Shown: piece by piece, positions 21,400 to 33,600 of the stretch
Layout of the letters: each line of letters starts with the position of its first letter
Position numbering within the stretch: the first letter of the stretch is position 1
Source: Polytrichum commune
Lineage: Eukaryota; Streptophyta; Polytrichopsida; Polytrichales; Polytrichaceae
Length of the DNA stretch: 64,000 nucleotides
NCBI GenBank assembly: GCA_950295325.1
Contig: OX485803.1
Span: 20,646,001 to 20,710,000, forward strand
Reading direction: 5' to 3'
Notes under the pieces: model-generated
Told to the model about the DNA's origin: nothing
Seen by the model: the letters and a program-made list of their open reading frames with translations, nothing else
The model's database searches: none
Position numbers and translations under genes: made by a program

Positions 21400-22385
21400 T
21401 TTGTTTGTTGTGAAAGGAGGGGAATAGCTAGGTAGGGGCTACTAATTATGGCTAACTAACTGCGAGGCGCGATCAGTGGGTCAGCTAGCTGCTCACCTGT
21501 CCCCCGAGAGCCTGGCCAAGGGCTTGAGACAAAGAAGCTCACTAATAAGTTCGCCCACCTTTTCCCTCCTCATCCACAACACAAGGCAAAAAGCCTCAAA
21601 AGCAGCAACCCCAAAACCAACTGGGGCTCATCAGCTGCACAAGCCCCTCCCCATCATTGCCAGGCCTACATGTCTTCTTACTCTCTCACCGGCCTCATCA
21701 TCTCATGTTATTAATCGCATGTTTCGTAGCCTATGAGAACGAAGTGGGCTACCCCGGATATAAATAACCATTTAACAATCACCTATCCATCTTAACACAT
21801 AGTTGTTCGCGTTGAAGCCCATAAAAGGATCAAGCAAACTCGTCCCGGAATCTACGATGAGGTGAGGCATGGCCTCCGTTGATATTACGTGAGGTTAACC
21901 TCTAGAGGTCGAGGTGGTTGAGCAGTCGGTGTTGGGCGACAATGCCAACATATATGTTTACGTTAGATTCTTTTCAATTTGGACACACGGCGCCTGGGAA
22001 TTTGTGTGCACGATGCGGACTCTACAGAGCTTTCGTTTCTACGGTCGAATCTGTTGTATGAGGTGCCCGTTATTTTTGGTGAGGTTTTGAATAGGAATGA
22101 ATTGTTTCGGTTGATTTTGGGGTGAGGTTGCTTTAGCCTTCATGGGTTGAATTGCACTCGACTATAGGCCTTGGCGCATGAGTGGGGCTCAGCTGGGGCA
22201 AGCACGCAGTCGCATGGGTGGCCCTCTGTCTCCCGCATTCCAAATGTTCGTAAGGAGAACATTTAGCACTGGGGGTGCCTCGGCAACAACTAAGACCTGT
22301 GCTATAGCTACTACCACCGGGAGCCACCGCGGCAACTACCCCCGCCGTAGTGGACCCCATAGTGGGGAGTTCAAGCCCCATGTGT
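21400..22385 (+). other. GC-richer stretch with a TATA-like motif and possible decayed coding
   Basis: Less AT-rich than the surrounding 20 kb. A canonical-looking TATAAATA lies at about 21760-21767. Downstream, one plus-strand frame around 21970-22125 is open for about 50 codons and reads like protein (phrases LGICVHDADSTELSF and EVPVIFGEVLNRNELF), bounded by stops. I recognise no family. The ORFs at 21476-21736 and 22178-22483 have no known match. It may be a relic of a gene or of an unidentified transposon. Confidence 0.25.
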
Positions 22386-22389
22386 CACG

Positions 22390-22780
22390 GCTATATGTCA
22401 CACTTGTCTTAAGATGGATGGGTTTTAAATGGTTGTTATTTCCGGCTAGCCTACTTCTCCTAGGATATGGAACATGTGATTAATACAAGATGGTTCGCTA
22501 ATCCAAACTAATCCCGTCGCCACTTTCCTCATAATTTTTGGAGCTTATATGAATAATATTATATTCAATATCAAAATGAAGGTTTGCTTTCTTATTAAAT
22601 GGTCATATAGGTCTCCTCTCCCCCCCCCCAAAAAAAAGAACAAAGAAAAAAAGAAAAAAATATTGTTGACTACTGAGCCTAGCATGGTTATCATATTCTG
22701 AGCATGTAGTTCAATCTCTTTTGCACACAAGTCTTTCTAGTATTTGTTGTTGGAGCCACACCAAATCACATACCACAAGA
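22390..22780 (-). repeat. Dispersed repeat family G copy
   Basis: Reverse-strand match to 16795-17165: GAGCATGTAGTTCAATCTCT, GGTCATATAGGTCTCCTC, TGGAGCTTATATGAATA and CTTCTCCTAGGATAT occur in the expected inverted order. A C-run and A-rich tract (22620-22660) interrupts it. Confidence 0.65.
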
Positions 22781-22939
22781 AAAATAACCAAATAAGGGTT
22801 GTCTACCTCAAGCCACACAAAATGGATCATGCAATACTTATTGGTACAAGCTACCTTAATCTCTAAATAAATCTCTAAATTAAAGGTTGTGGATTAGTGT
22901 GGAAAGACCTACTTGAGATGAATTAACCACAAACCTATG

Positions 22940-23511
22940 AGGGCCATCAAAATACCCGTAAATGGACCTTACTTTTGGCCTGAAGATTGAACCCAAGCTT
23001 GAAGATGGTTTCTCAAACTATTAAGACTTGTATATTTTCTTGAGTAACGACCGATAAGATTTGGCCGTATAGTGATGCCACATCAACTCTACTTCATCAT
23101 CTTCAAAGCCTGCCCAAACCCTAGTATAAACTCTCTAGCGTTAGCAAGGCTCTAAGAAAGCAATCTATGCCAACAACTACACTTTTTAGTGTGGTTTACC
23201 ACTTGATGCTACGTGTTGCTATAATTATTTCTAATACTAAAAGTATCTTATGCACCCAAATTACATAAACTTCTAGTATACATGGCGAAGAACATGATAT
23301 TAGTTACCTAATTCAAATGGGAAATCTCCATAAACATGGACCCAACCCCTAATGTAAACTCATTGGAGTTAGCAGGACAATAGGCAATGGATCATCTTGC
23401 CCCCAATAACTACACCAATTTCACTTATTAGTGTGGTTTTCCAATTGGAGTGATGTATCAATACCATTCTTGTTCCTGAGAGGTTCATGGTTACCCAAAC
23501 AACGTAATTAT
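22940..23511. repeat. Old dispersed repeat fragment and spacer
   Basis: 22966-23100 matches 15600-15730. Two loosely similar segments at 23110-23200 and 23340-23450 (AAACTC near GCGTTAGCA or GAGTTAGCA, then CAATAACTACACCAATTT-like) suggest an internal duplication of about 235 bp. No gene. Confidence 0.45.
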
Positions 23512-24203
23512 CTACACTAGTTATCCCAATTAGTGCATGTTACTATTTGGAGTTATGCAGTGTTACACTCTAAACTCCATAGTAACACACATGTGGCAAC
23601 CAAAGTGCACGTGATATTACGGAGTTTTGTAGTGTTAACATGGATGTGTGATACTATAGCATTAGTGTAGCATGTGATATTATGGAATTACACAAAGGAG
23701 ATGTGAGGACAATTTGAATTCGTTCTCCCGTCACCTATGCTAGTGTGGTCCACTCCACTTGGCCTTCCTAGGCGATGTGGCGGACGCATGCACCAACATT
23801 CAACAAGTGGCTTAAGATGAAGAAGAAAAATAAGAATAAGGTGACACTCCACATGTTGACACATGACGCAATGCGAGGGTGTGGGTTGACTTCTTTGGTG
23901 GTTTGCAATGATGACAAACTTTGTGATATAAGGGAGAGAAATGTGATAATAAGGAGTGAGATTTGAGTTATTAACATTCGTTCCCTAGGGTTTTGAGATA
24001 TTAGAGAGTGAGTGGCATTATGGAAGTTGATATTACAGAGTTTAGGGTGTATAATCATTTGATGAAAATGCCAAGCAACATCATTAATGTTCTATAATGC
24101 CCAAACAAACTATTGAACTTTCATTAGTAGAATTTGAACCCACATTATTGCATTGCGTAACTCCACATAGTAGCACGCACTAATTGGGATAATTGGTGTA
24201 GTG
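23512..24203. mobile_element. TIR element family J, long copy (about 690 bp)
   Basis: The left end is CTACACTAGTTATCCCAATT and the inverted right end is CACTACACCAATTATCCCAA; terminal similarity runs about 50 bp through GTGCATGTTACTATTTGGAG. Shorter relatives are at 60281-60488 and 50134-50357, and a solo end at 56193-56216. They share ATAATGTCCAAACAACCTAT and TTATTGCATTG inside. I could not confirm a target duplication, so the superfamily is unassigned. The ORFs within (96 and 63 codons) are not shared with the other copies. Confidence 0.75.
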
Positions 24204-24587
24204 TGTATATCAAAAAACATGATCTCAATTACCTAACACAAAAAATGTTACCCTCAATAGAGAGTTACATCGACCCGTAACTCCAAATGGTAAACGACAC
24301 TACTAATAGGCAATGTTGGCGTAGCTTGAGAAGCCATACGATGACCATGGCCTTTGGAAAGCTCATGGCCAAAATCCGTTTTTATTTTTATTTGTATTTT
24401 GGAGTGGGTCTACATGGCCGACCAAAAGTCAAAGATTACGGGAAGATCGTTGTGCACCCGGTGTTTTTATTGGAGTGACACATTGGCAATCGCCACATGG
24501 AAACATTCCAAAGTTACATGTGATGTAATTATGGGTGTTTGAAGAACGCAACCATTTGGAATTTAAAGCCACACCGTGCCCTACCAA
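24204..24587. other. Unassigned spacer
   Basis: No gene or terminal repeat identified. Confidence 0.4.
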
Positions 24588-24785
24588 TGAAAGGGGTGAG
24601 CCGACCTCTAGTTACACATGAAAAACCGGTTGAGTTTGAAGCAATAACCGGTCGAAGTTCATCAAGACTTCAGGAAAATTGCCCATCATTCTAGAGGAAT
24701 CTATGAAACATACCTCAAGTTAATAGAATAAAAACGAACTATCACAACATGTAATTGGTTGGACTTGGAAACACGTGGATCTTCA
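24588..24785 (+). repeat. Dispersed repeat family K copy
   Basis: Matches 53165-53345 and 53580-53772: a GAGAACCGACCGCTAGTTAC-like start, GGTTGAGTTTGA, TTGCCCATC, TAGAGGAAT and GTAATTGGTTGGACTTGGA-like text in the same order. No coding potential seen. Confidence 0.65.
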
Positions 24786-24804
24786 CAGTTTTACTACATC
24801 TTGA

Positions 24805-25205
24805 TGACATAAGCTAGATGGGTCTTAAATGGTTACAATTTCCAACTATCCCACTCCTCCTAGGATGTGAAACCCATGGTCCATAGATAAGTTTATACAT
24901 GAGATGGTTAGCAAATCCAAATCGAGGCCACAACCACTATCGTCCATAACACTAGTGAGCAGCTAGAGGTTCCAAAAAAAGAGGTTGCAATTTGAAAACC
25001 GGGGTAGATTACAACTACTTGTCGAGAACGTTAGCGTACACATCCTGAGTGCTCGATCTCCACAGACAAGGAATCCTAAAAATGAGAGGAGAATTATGCT
25101 CACTTGGTACGTAGTCCCACGACTTTTAGAGCTCGTATAAACATCTTATCGATTTCAAAGTGAACTTGCTCGTGCTCATCAAATGATCATACAGGTCCTT
25201 CCTCC
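24805..25205 (-). repeat. Dispersed repeat family G, degraded copy
   Basis: Inverted match to 16795-17165 with GATGGGTCTTAAATGG, CCCACTCCTCCTAGGATG, GATGGTTAGCAAATCCAAA and AAATGATCATACAGGTCC. Interrupted by unrelated sequence near 24960-25120. Confidence 0.5.
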
Positions 25206-26012
25206 AATTATCACAACATTACTCAACAAGAAGTTGTTGCATAGTGGAGTTGGGAACTTTGCGAGCATGATTTCTCATTTATGCTAGGCCACTCTTACAA
25301 AATGAGGAGTACTCAACTTGAATATTGTTAACTTTGCAACAATAAACCGACAACTTGCTGACCCTTGGGCTTGATCTACTGGTATTTAAATCATTGTTTA
25401 TTTCTTCAAGTTGTCTCCTTCGTTGTCATGGGCGAATGTTTGCCTACCGGGGCTCCACGTGGAGCTCGGCACCGACCTCTAAAGAGGAACTTGTTGAAGT
25501 GGAATTTCAAGTGTCAAAGTTTCACCCCTAAAGGCCAAAGTGAAATCTCCCCAAAATCGTCTAACAACAATTCAGTCCAATTCGACAACTTATTGAAGAA
25601 AATTGACACCTTTTAAGGTAGATCAAATTGTACGAATGACATCCTTGTAAAGTGATTATTTTAAACACATATTTTCAGCCGTCCATGTGGCCAATATTAG
25701 AAGATCGTAACGTAAATGTGTACACTTGTGTGGTCAGGCAAAGGTGAATGCCCGGACAAAAATGTTCGCCTCACTCTTTAGAGATTAACCGTGTGTGAAT
25801 GAGAACATATATGATCATGATGTGTACTTGGGACCACGATTGTCATGTGACATCATTTTTGGTACCACTACGAGAATGTCAACTCTTGGCAGATTTCCTT
25901 TTTGAAGAGTTTTGTTTATTGAAAAAGAATTCTCTATGGGGTTTGGGACAATACCAAAACTCCTATGGAGAGCCATGCCATGTAATACAAAATGATTCAA
26001 AAGAATGTATCA
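25206..26012. other. Unassigned intergenic DNA
   Basis: No gene supported; ORFs of 83 and 73 codons have no recognisable content. Confidence 0.4.
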
Positions 26013-26015
26013 TTA

Positions 26016-26480
26016 CTTGAGGGCCCTTAACCATGCTATACAAGTTATGTGATTCGTCGAGAAGCCAAGATGGTCCAAGTTCACTTTACACTAGGATTGC
26101 AAGACCGGAAGGTCCAAAGAGATTTGAATGGATGAAAATTTTATCTAGCATCCTACATGGCAAGAGGTGCATAATGTTTGATGGTCTATTGGGTATTTTG
26201 TTGAATCTATAAAAAAAAGAGGTGGGATTGATACCAAACTAGGGGTTGTGGAAATCAACTTAAATTGTTACCGGTTCATAGAAATGTAATATTGCATGGT
26301 GGGGATTTGAACCCAACCATACGTTGGAGTCCCTCAACAATGTTCATTTTACACTAAGCTTGAGAGCCCCTTCATTGTGAAATCGGATTTCTAATTCCAA
26401 TGGTGTGACCTTTGGATACTTTTGAAGGGCCCCTAGACCTTTTTATGGTCACGGCTTTTAGTCTATGTGTAAAGTGGCCC
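26016..26480 (-). mobile_element. Tourist-like MITE family A, divergent copy
   Basis: The right end TGTGTAAAGTGGCCC is followed by TTA (26481-26483), and the inner text TATGGTCACGGCTTTTAGTC matches the family end. The left part keeps TGGTCCAAGTTCAC, as in copy 1. The left terminal repeat is not recognisable. A TTA at 26013-26015 could be the other target duplication. This copy is clearly older than the others. Confidence 0.7.
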
Positions 26481-26519
26481 TTACCTCAATTTGTTGGGGT
26501 AATTGGAGTTATATGTAAA

Positions 26520-27360
26520 GTCCCTTGAAGAGGGATGAAACCGTGGACTTGATCTTCTTCGAGAAAACTTTCTATTAAGAACTCGTTAGCTCATTCTGTA
26601 TCATGACCTATTTTGTCCATTAGGTGAGACTTTTTGGAGACTTTTAGGACCTAAAATAGGGTATGCACATAAGACTTGTTGTCCTAAATCTCAGATCGGG
26701 CCCCGGGGGTGGACTCTTCATTGGGAACCTAAATGACATGCATGGGTGACTTTGAAATAAACTTCCCTATATACGAGATGGAAAACAAATGTATACCTAC
26801 TAACGGTAGGCTAAAAAATGGACTCATGTATTTATATTGAGCTTTCCAATACAATGTGATAAATGGCTTCACTACAAACACAAAATAAATAGGCCTTTAT
26901 TATAATATAAATCACCGGGAATTAAAAAATATGACAATAATGGATGAAAAATGTAAAATGGATGAACTTAGCACATCTATTGTCAAATTTCTCTCTAAGC
27001 CTTATGGCCCCCCTGTTGTGAATCTACATTTACTTCAAAACTTTGAATGACCTTTTTAAATATACACACTAGAAGAAGAAGAAAAAATAGCATCCCTTTC
27101 CTATATATTGTGTATGCTAATGCCTCAAATACTACCCCTTCTTACACCCATGTTAGTTTGTACGTGGTATGAAGAGTCCACCCCCCAGGGATTGACTTAT
27201 GCAAGGCTAGCTTGGCCCACCCATCCTAGTAAGACAAGGTAGAAAATGGTTTTTAAAAGCCCGACACCAATCTTTGTGTATGGTAATAAGCTTGAGTGAC
27301 TTTATTTTAATTCTCATAAAGTCAAGGTTTGGGACTAAACCCATGATTTCATCTCCTTTG
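26520..27360 (+). repeat. Dispersed repeat family R, copy split by a TIR element
   Basis: 26520-26700 and 27190-27360 align to the continuous copy at 5690-6080. The join falls near CTCAGAT and GATTGACTT. The intervening 489 bp is the element listed next. Confidence 0.7.
26701..27189. mobile_element. TIR element of unknown superfamily (about 489 bp)
   Basis: The left end has GGGGGTGGACTCTTCAT (26705-26721), and the right end is its exact inverse plus an outer CCTGG. The terminal match is 19 of 21. It lies inside repeat R, and comparison with 5690-6080 shows it as an insertion. The interior is AT-rich with no ORF. The target duplication is unclear, so superfamily assignment is open. Confidence 0.75.
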
Positions 27361-28619
27361 CTTTATGGAGAAATTCTAGTGGTTGATGTTAAATTGATGC
27401 ATTCGATACTTACTGCTTTTCCAATGATAATGCTTCTAAGTTAACATGGAAGAATGATCTTCGTTGCTTCCTAGGGGTGTTTCCTCTTAGTGGAGATGAT
27501 GTCAAACATGAATGAATCTCATGTAATGAAGCGAAAGAACAAACAACTATACAAAATTGTTTTACTAGTACGAGTGGATAATCAACATGGAAATATTCAA
27601 TGTGGGTCACCTAATTGTTTAGTCAAGGTGGACATAGTGTGGACCCAAGACTCCAGGTCTTTTCTCAACTCATCCTTTGGATTTTTGACTAACAATTCAC
27701 ATCCTTACCCGATGTACATATAATTCACGTAGAACCAATGTTTGATATTAAGGGATGATGTTTTGACTATGTGTACAAATTGGATGCACTACTGTAGCTC
27801 TCTAGCAGCTTGTGCACCTTTCTACCTAATTTTTAATTAAAGTGCGAAAGTAAGTTAGGCAACCTAGAAAATAATATTCTCAAATTGGAAGATTCAAAAA
27901 GTAATTTATGTTTCATCCAAGTCATTTTTATAATTCATGGATGGTTTTCCTAATTTCATTTATTACAATTTTGAGTTTTAGGCACTCTTTGATTTTTTTT
28001 TTTTGATTTTTTTGATTTTTTGATTTTTTGAGACACTCAATGAAATTAACATCCCAAAAATTTAGGCACCTTTTAAACTAGTTATTTTTTGTCCAAGCTG
28101 CTAGAATGCTACGGTAATCTAAGTGCACAAATCTCATCTAGGACTATCAACCACTAATGTGTCATGTTCATTGTCAAATAATAGTGAGTTGTGAAGTATT
28201 AGTTGAAGGAGGAAAAATGGCTTAAAATAAAATAATCACACATATCAAATTGCTACCCAAAAAAACGCTTTGTAGTCCACAATAATCCAAGACTAGAGAG
28301 TGAATGTGGATTGAATAGTAATGTGAGTTATAAAGAGTTATTATGGCCCTCACTAATTGGATAACTAAGCAAATTACAAAAGTGAAGTCACTTGTAAAAT
28401 GCCATTACAAAACTATGACCTTGGCCATGCCCGAGTGAGGTTCCGTGATACCTACCAAGTGGAAAGGCAAAAATACAATGTGACATTGTATGCCTACGGG
28501 TTTTTAATGTTAACATAGATTAACTCTTAAATTGGGGTCAAAGACTTAGATTATGTATGGAGGGATGTAGTTCGAATGGATTAACACCAAACTTGGGAGA
28601 GATAGGTATCCAACTCATG
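27361..28619. other. Unassigned intergenic DNA with a T-rich low-complexity tract
   Basis: A GATTTTTT-type run lies at about 27988-28031. No gene recognised. Text near 28435-28470 (AGTGAGGTTCCGTGATACCT) faintly resembles the 44640-45330 repeat. Confidence 0.4.
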
Positions 28620-28637
28620 CCCCCCCCCCCCCCCCCC
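28620..28637 (+). repeat. Poly-C tract (18 C)
   Basis: Longest homopolymer of C in the window, followed by TCCCAACATCCCC. Confidence 0.9.
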
Positions 28638-29282
28638 TCCCAACATCCCCATGGTAGGTGTCATGAGCAAAACTATAGTTTGCTTGGAGAGGATTCCAAG
28701 GAGGAAGGAAAAAAAATGGAGAAGTTAGAAAATATGGAACTCATCATATGCTCATCACCGTGAAATACAACATGTAGCATACCCATTGCATGAGCATACT
28801 TTCACGTAAACTCTATCACGTTGCTAAATGTGCACATTGATAGAAATGTCAATGTAACATAGGAGGAATAACGAAAATTCTCATCCCCATATTGGATTAT
28901 CATGTTCTTGAAATTGTGTGCCTATGAGAATCCTTGACACACTGATAGGCACTCTAACTCCTTGTATGAGATGTTGGCAAGAAAGCCTTCCACAATATGA
29001 GTGTATGAAGGCGTCTTCTTGAGCATGGTAGGGCCAACATGCTCAAATTCATGTCGGATTGCCTGATGTTGGTTTTTCTTTTTGGTATGAAGGCATGCAC
29101 ACAATCACTAAAAAATGATTGTTTTTTAGATGCACATCTTGGCCTTATTAGCCAAACTTGTGCTTGGTGCAGAGACAACCCCTCAAATGTTGTGTTAGGG
29201 TACACAAAATAAATGGTGTTGAGGATATCATCATTCTACCGCCACAATCCTAGTTGTTGAATAATATTATGAACACATCATG
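28638..29282. other. Unassigned intergenic DNA
   Basis: No gene or repeat ends recognised. Confidence 0.4.
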
Positions 29283-29420
29283 GTTTTTCATTATTGTTCT
29301 AGCCCACATTGTTGGTTACCATATTGGGAGTTTGTGGTCCAATCTCTTTTAGGCATACATCTTTTTGGTATCCATTCTTGGAGCCACACCCTAACCATGT
29401 ACACAACTCAAGTATAGGTT
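29283..29420 (-). repeat. Dispersed repeat family G fragment
   Basis: Contains GGTCCAATCTCTTTTAGGCA and TTTTTGGTATCCATTCTTGG in the inverted order expected from 16795-17165. Confidence 0.5.
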
Positions 29421-29704
29421 CTTTGACCAAGATAAGTAACCGAATTAGCTCGGGTACTTCAACCATGTAAGCAATAGACCTAGCAACCCACAAGATTGCA
29501 TCGTTCATTGTGATGAATACATGATATCATCTAAATGGAAATATTGGTGTGAACTTATTGATGGAATGTGAACCCCTTCATAAATATTATAACTGAGTCA
29601 GAGAAGCCTCCCTTTTGAGCCTGTAACACACTAATATAGCCTATAAGATATCGGATCATTTTCCAATGATTAACAATTGCATTAATAACCCCAACACCAT
29701 CTAA

Positions 29705-30671
29705 GGGCCACTTCACACACGAGCCAAGAGCCGTGACCATGAAATTGTGAGAGCCCAAAAGGAAGTGTCCAAAGGCTGTCCCAAAACACCTCCAAAATCA
29801 TGTAGTGTGGTCACATACCCTCAAGTGTAGTGTGAAGTCATATGTGACCGGGCCTTCAACCAAATTCTATTTCAATGAATTTCTATCCATGCGGGTCCTC
29901 ACACATGATAAAATCAAATAAATTTGCGGTTGTGAACGTTTGGAGTGCCTTGGTCTCCCAATCTTGTGTTAAACCTACCTCTAAGAAGTGGTTTTTGAAA
30001 CTAGTCCAAGTGACCATGAAACATGATCCATTTGATGCCATGTAGACTTTACATCCACCTTGCATTCACATACTCTGTTGGTCCCTCAAGCATGGTGTAA
30101 AAGAACTTGGACCACCTCCGCCTTTTTCACCAATAAGGGCCACTTCACACACAAGCCAAGAGCCATGACTGTGAAATTGTGAGAGCCCAAAAGAAAGTGT
30201 GCAAGGCCGTTCCAAGAAACCTCCAAAATCATGTAGTGTGGTCACGGGCCCTCAAGTGTAGTGTGAAGTCATATGTGACCGAGCCCTCAACCAAATGCTA
30301 TTTCAATGAATTTCTACTCATGCGGATCCTCACACATGATAAAATAGAATGAACCAACGGTTGTGAGCGTTCGAAGTGCCATGGTCTCCCGGTTTTATGT
30401 TAGGCCTACCTCAAAGAGGTGATTTTTGAAAATAGTCCAAGTGACCATGAAACATGATCCATTTGATGCCATGTAGGAATCCATCTTGCATTCACATACT
30501 CCGTTGGTCCCTCAAGCGTAGTGTGAAGTGAACTTGGACCGGCTCCACCTTTTCCACCAATGAGAGTGCTTGAAGTGTACTGGTCACGGGCTCTCAGTCT
30601 CGTGTGTGAAGTGGCCCTAAGAGTGCTTGAAGTGTGGTCACGGGCTCTCAGTGTCATGTGTGAAGTGGTCC
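29705..30671 (+). mobile_element. Tourist-like MITE family A, outer copy interrupted by a second copy
   Basis: Starts GGGCCACTTCACACACGAGC after TAA (29702-29704) and ends TCATGTGTGAAGTGGTCC before TAA (30672-30674). The body runs to 30133 (TTTCACCAA), is interrupted by the element at 30137-30617, then resumes at 30621 with GAGTGCTTGAAGTGT, which follows CACCAATGA in intact copies. The outer copy therefore accounts for about 480 bp of its own sequence. Confidence 0.92.
30137..30617 (+). mobile_element. Tourist-like MITE family A, inner copy (481 bp)
   Basis: Inserted within the outer copy in the same orientation, flanked by TAA at 30134-30136 and 30618-30620. The ends are GGGCCACTTCACACACAAGC and CGTGTGTGAAGTGGCCC. 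The interior carries two direct copies of a CCTCAAGYGTAGTGTGAAG motif (near 30250 and 30510), a feature of the family. Confidence 0.93.
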
Positions 30672-30674
30672 TAA

Positions 30675-33600
30675 ATCATTCAATTTAAGTGAGATTGAAA
30701 TATCATGAATTTGCAGAAGCTAAATGACCCAGACATGTTAAGAATAGGAGAGCCCAAAAATAAAAAAGTATCAAGTAATTTACTTTACTTCATTTAAACC
30801 AATGACATCTAATTTCAGTCATTCAAACAACATTATGAGTATTTACTTGTGGGCATGTTCATGTTGACACCCCTTAACGTTGACTAGATAACGTCATTCA
30901 TCATTTATGTTAAAGCGAGTTTACTTCACCATGTTCCATTAAGCAAAATTTTGACATCCATTTTGTATGTGTAGGTAGTCTAAACATTCCACTATCTACA
31001 ACTTTGTGGACAAAATCATTGGTCGAATGTTGCATCCACTTTATAGAATTTTACTCCTTTATGTTTTGCACGACCCTCATAGCTTTGGTCCTCCTGAGGT
31101 AAAAGGTGGAGGTCGCGTATGTACTTGGAAATGATGGAATGGAAAACATATGATTCTATAGGTGCATGCACGGCATCTTTCAAGGGAGTTCACTACCTAT
31201 AGGGGGTTCACTATCCTTTAGTGTTGACCAATGTATTATATGTGGAATTTATATTAGAGTGATAAGAATATTCTATCGTTGGGTGGAATAATTTGATGAT
31301 ATTCTCTCAATTTATTAGTAACCCTCTTCATTTTACAATGTTGGGTACCTAAATTAGGACTAGTCATTCTATATGAATAGTTTATACTATATATTAGGAA
31401 TCCTCATTTTTCAAGTTGACGGTCTTGTTATTTGCAACCACATTGACCTTCCCTAGGACATTTCTATAATCTATTCCCCTTCCCAAGTATCTCATTTGGA
31501 TGTTAGTAAACACGTGATTTACAGTGGTTTGATATCTTTGACAATAAAAAACACTTATAGTTTTGTGTGTTGTTTCACTTCTACTACATGATTTCAAAAA
31601 TGAGAAGGGAAAAAAATGCCTATGGAGATTGTCAATGCATTTATGTGTAACGAACTATAAGTCTAAAATTTACATAAAGCATGAACCGCCCTTCACGAGC
31701 TAATGGAGAGAATGAGTTGAAACCAAACATCAAGAGGTGGAGTCAACCTCTTGTACTCGCCACCTCTCCTCATTTGTAGCATCCCTCCTTCCCTAACCAA
31801 CTTAACGAATTTCAAGCATGCTCGTAATGCTCATGATACATCACAAAGCGACCAATGGGGACACTACAATGTGAACATTAGAAGGCTTCTCTCAAGTTGA
31901 TGAGCTTCACATTCAATTGCAACTTGATATGAAATTCAACATATTTTAACTCTCTTTTGGAAAAAATTAAAAATGATTAACCTTTAATTGACCGGGGGTT
32001 CCACCTCGATAAAAAAAAGGCGATCACAAAATTTGGCTCATGCACCTTCTTTTGGGTTGACCTTCATCAAAAAATTGTAAGAGTATAAATTCTAGAGTAC
32101 ATTCCTATGGTTGGAATAAGGAACGTACTTATTGATCACCACCACAATTATTTTGATTCGAATTAAATTGAACTTTCATGACAAATTAATCTCTCTTGGG
32201 CTTTACTTTTATTGCAGGTTCCCGCCATCTACAAATGCTAATATGTTATTGATACAATCCATGCCACTTTACTATTCCAAATGAAGGGGAGCAAGGGTCT
32301 TTGTATAAACTTGTGTTCTAGTTTTAGCTTGGGGTGTTATATGACGAGACTTTCATTGCACTTTCAAGGGTGAAACTTTTGCTAAAAACATACGTCATGT
32401 ACGTGTGTCAACTTCAAGTAAACATCCATATGTACAACTTTTAGGTGGATAAAGAGAATAATATACATATGAAGTTACAGCTCACAAATAGAAAAATACA
32501 ATAACAATGTAATATCATAACATATGTATACGAGGAGGGAAAAAAACATTTGTCAAAAATGGATCCCTAATATTTGTAGCTAAATAGGCTTCAAGTGATA
32601 TTTCACCTCAAGTGATAGATTTTCCCCCAGTCTCCCTCATTAATACTTCTTAGTCGAGACCCTCCAAAAAACCTCAAAACTAAAATCCCAAAAGCTAGGG
32701 TGTTCGGACAAGCCATCCATCAAATTGAAGGAGATACAAAAATGTTGGATGATTATCTCACAATACAGTCCTACTTTACTCTCTAAATTCGTCTATGTAT
32801 AGACACCCTTGGTGGAAATCTACATATGGGCTCCAACGTCTCATAGAACACATGACATCTGCATTCAAGAAGAAGAATACTCTAACCTTATGTATGTCAT
32901 GTAACCCATAGTCATAATTTAACACCCCAGCTATGCACCCACATATTACAAGTGCTTCATTCAACGACATACGTCTATTGTCAAAAAAATCTCCAATTTT
33001 TAGGACCCCTTTTTGTATATCTACCTCCACTTCAAAATTCTCAATAGCATTTTAATTTGTACCCAGTAATAAGAAGACACATTGCATTGCACTTGTTTAG
33101 AATATGATTGTGCAATATGGGTGCACAAAACCACCATTACAATAACTGCATCTCATTTTGGCAGGTTATTTCCAATAAAGTACATGTAACAAAAATAGTG
33201 TTGATATCATTGTCATGCTATAATTTTGTTTTTTCTACCACAACTTACACTTCTATAGCATGCAAAAAGTGTCATCTAGAATCATGAATGGGGTTGACAA
33301 TCATAAAACTGGATTTAGTTAATAATCATAAAAACACTAGACTTTTGAAAGTGCAGAAATCATTTATGGCAACATCATTTATGGTCATTTATATATGCAT
33401 TATTATTCTAGTACATAAAACATGTGCTATTAAAACACAAGTTACAACTAGGCTTGTATACCCAACTTGGCTATAGACTTAGTTGTTCCTATGCAGTTCA
33501 TCAATTATTGGTAGTCTCAACCATGCCTAAGAGCACGACCACACATTTGTATGCAAAACACGAACACAAAGGGATGTTAAACCCCGTACCATTAGAAGGC
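30675..33600. other. Unassigned intergenic DNA
   Basis: About 2.9 kb without a recognised gene or repeat. An 84-codon minus-strand ORF at 32776-33030 is open but matches nothing I know and has no context. LINE-type coding starts at the right edge. Confidence 0.4.

Noticed and set aside
32776-33030. 84-codon minus-strand ORF with plausible amino-acid mix
   Set aside because: No family recognised, no conserved motif, no splice or gene context; isolated short ORFs of this length are expected by chance.
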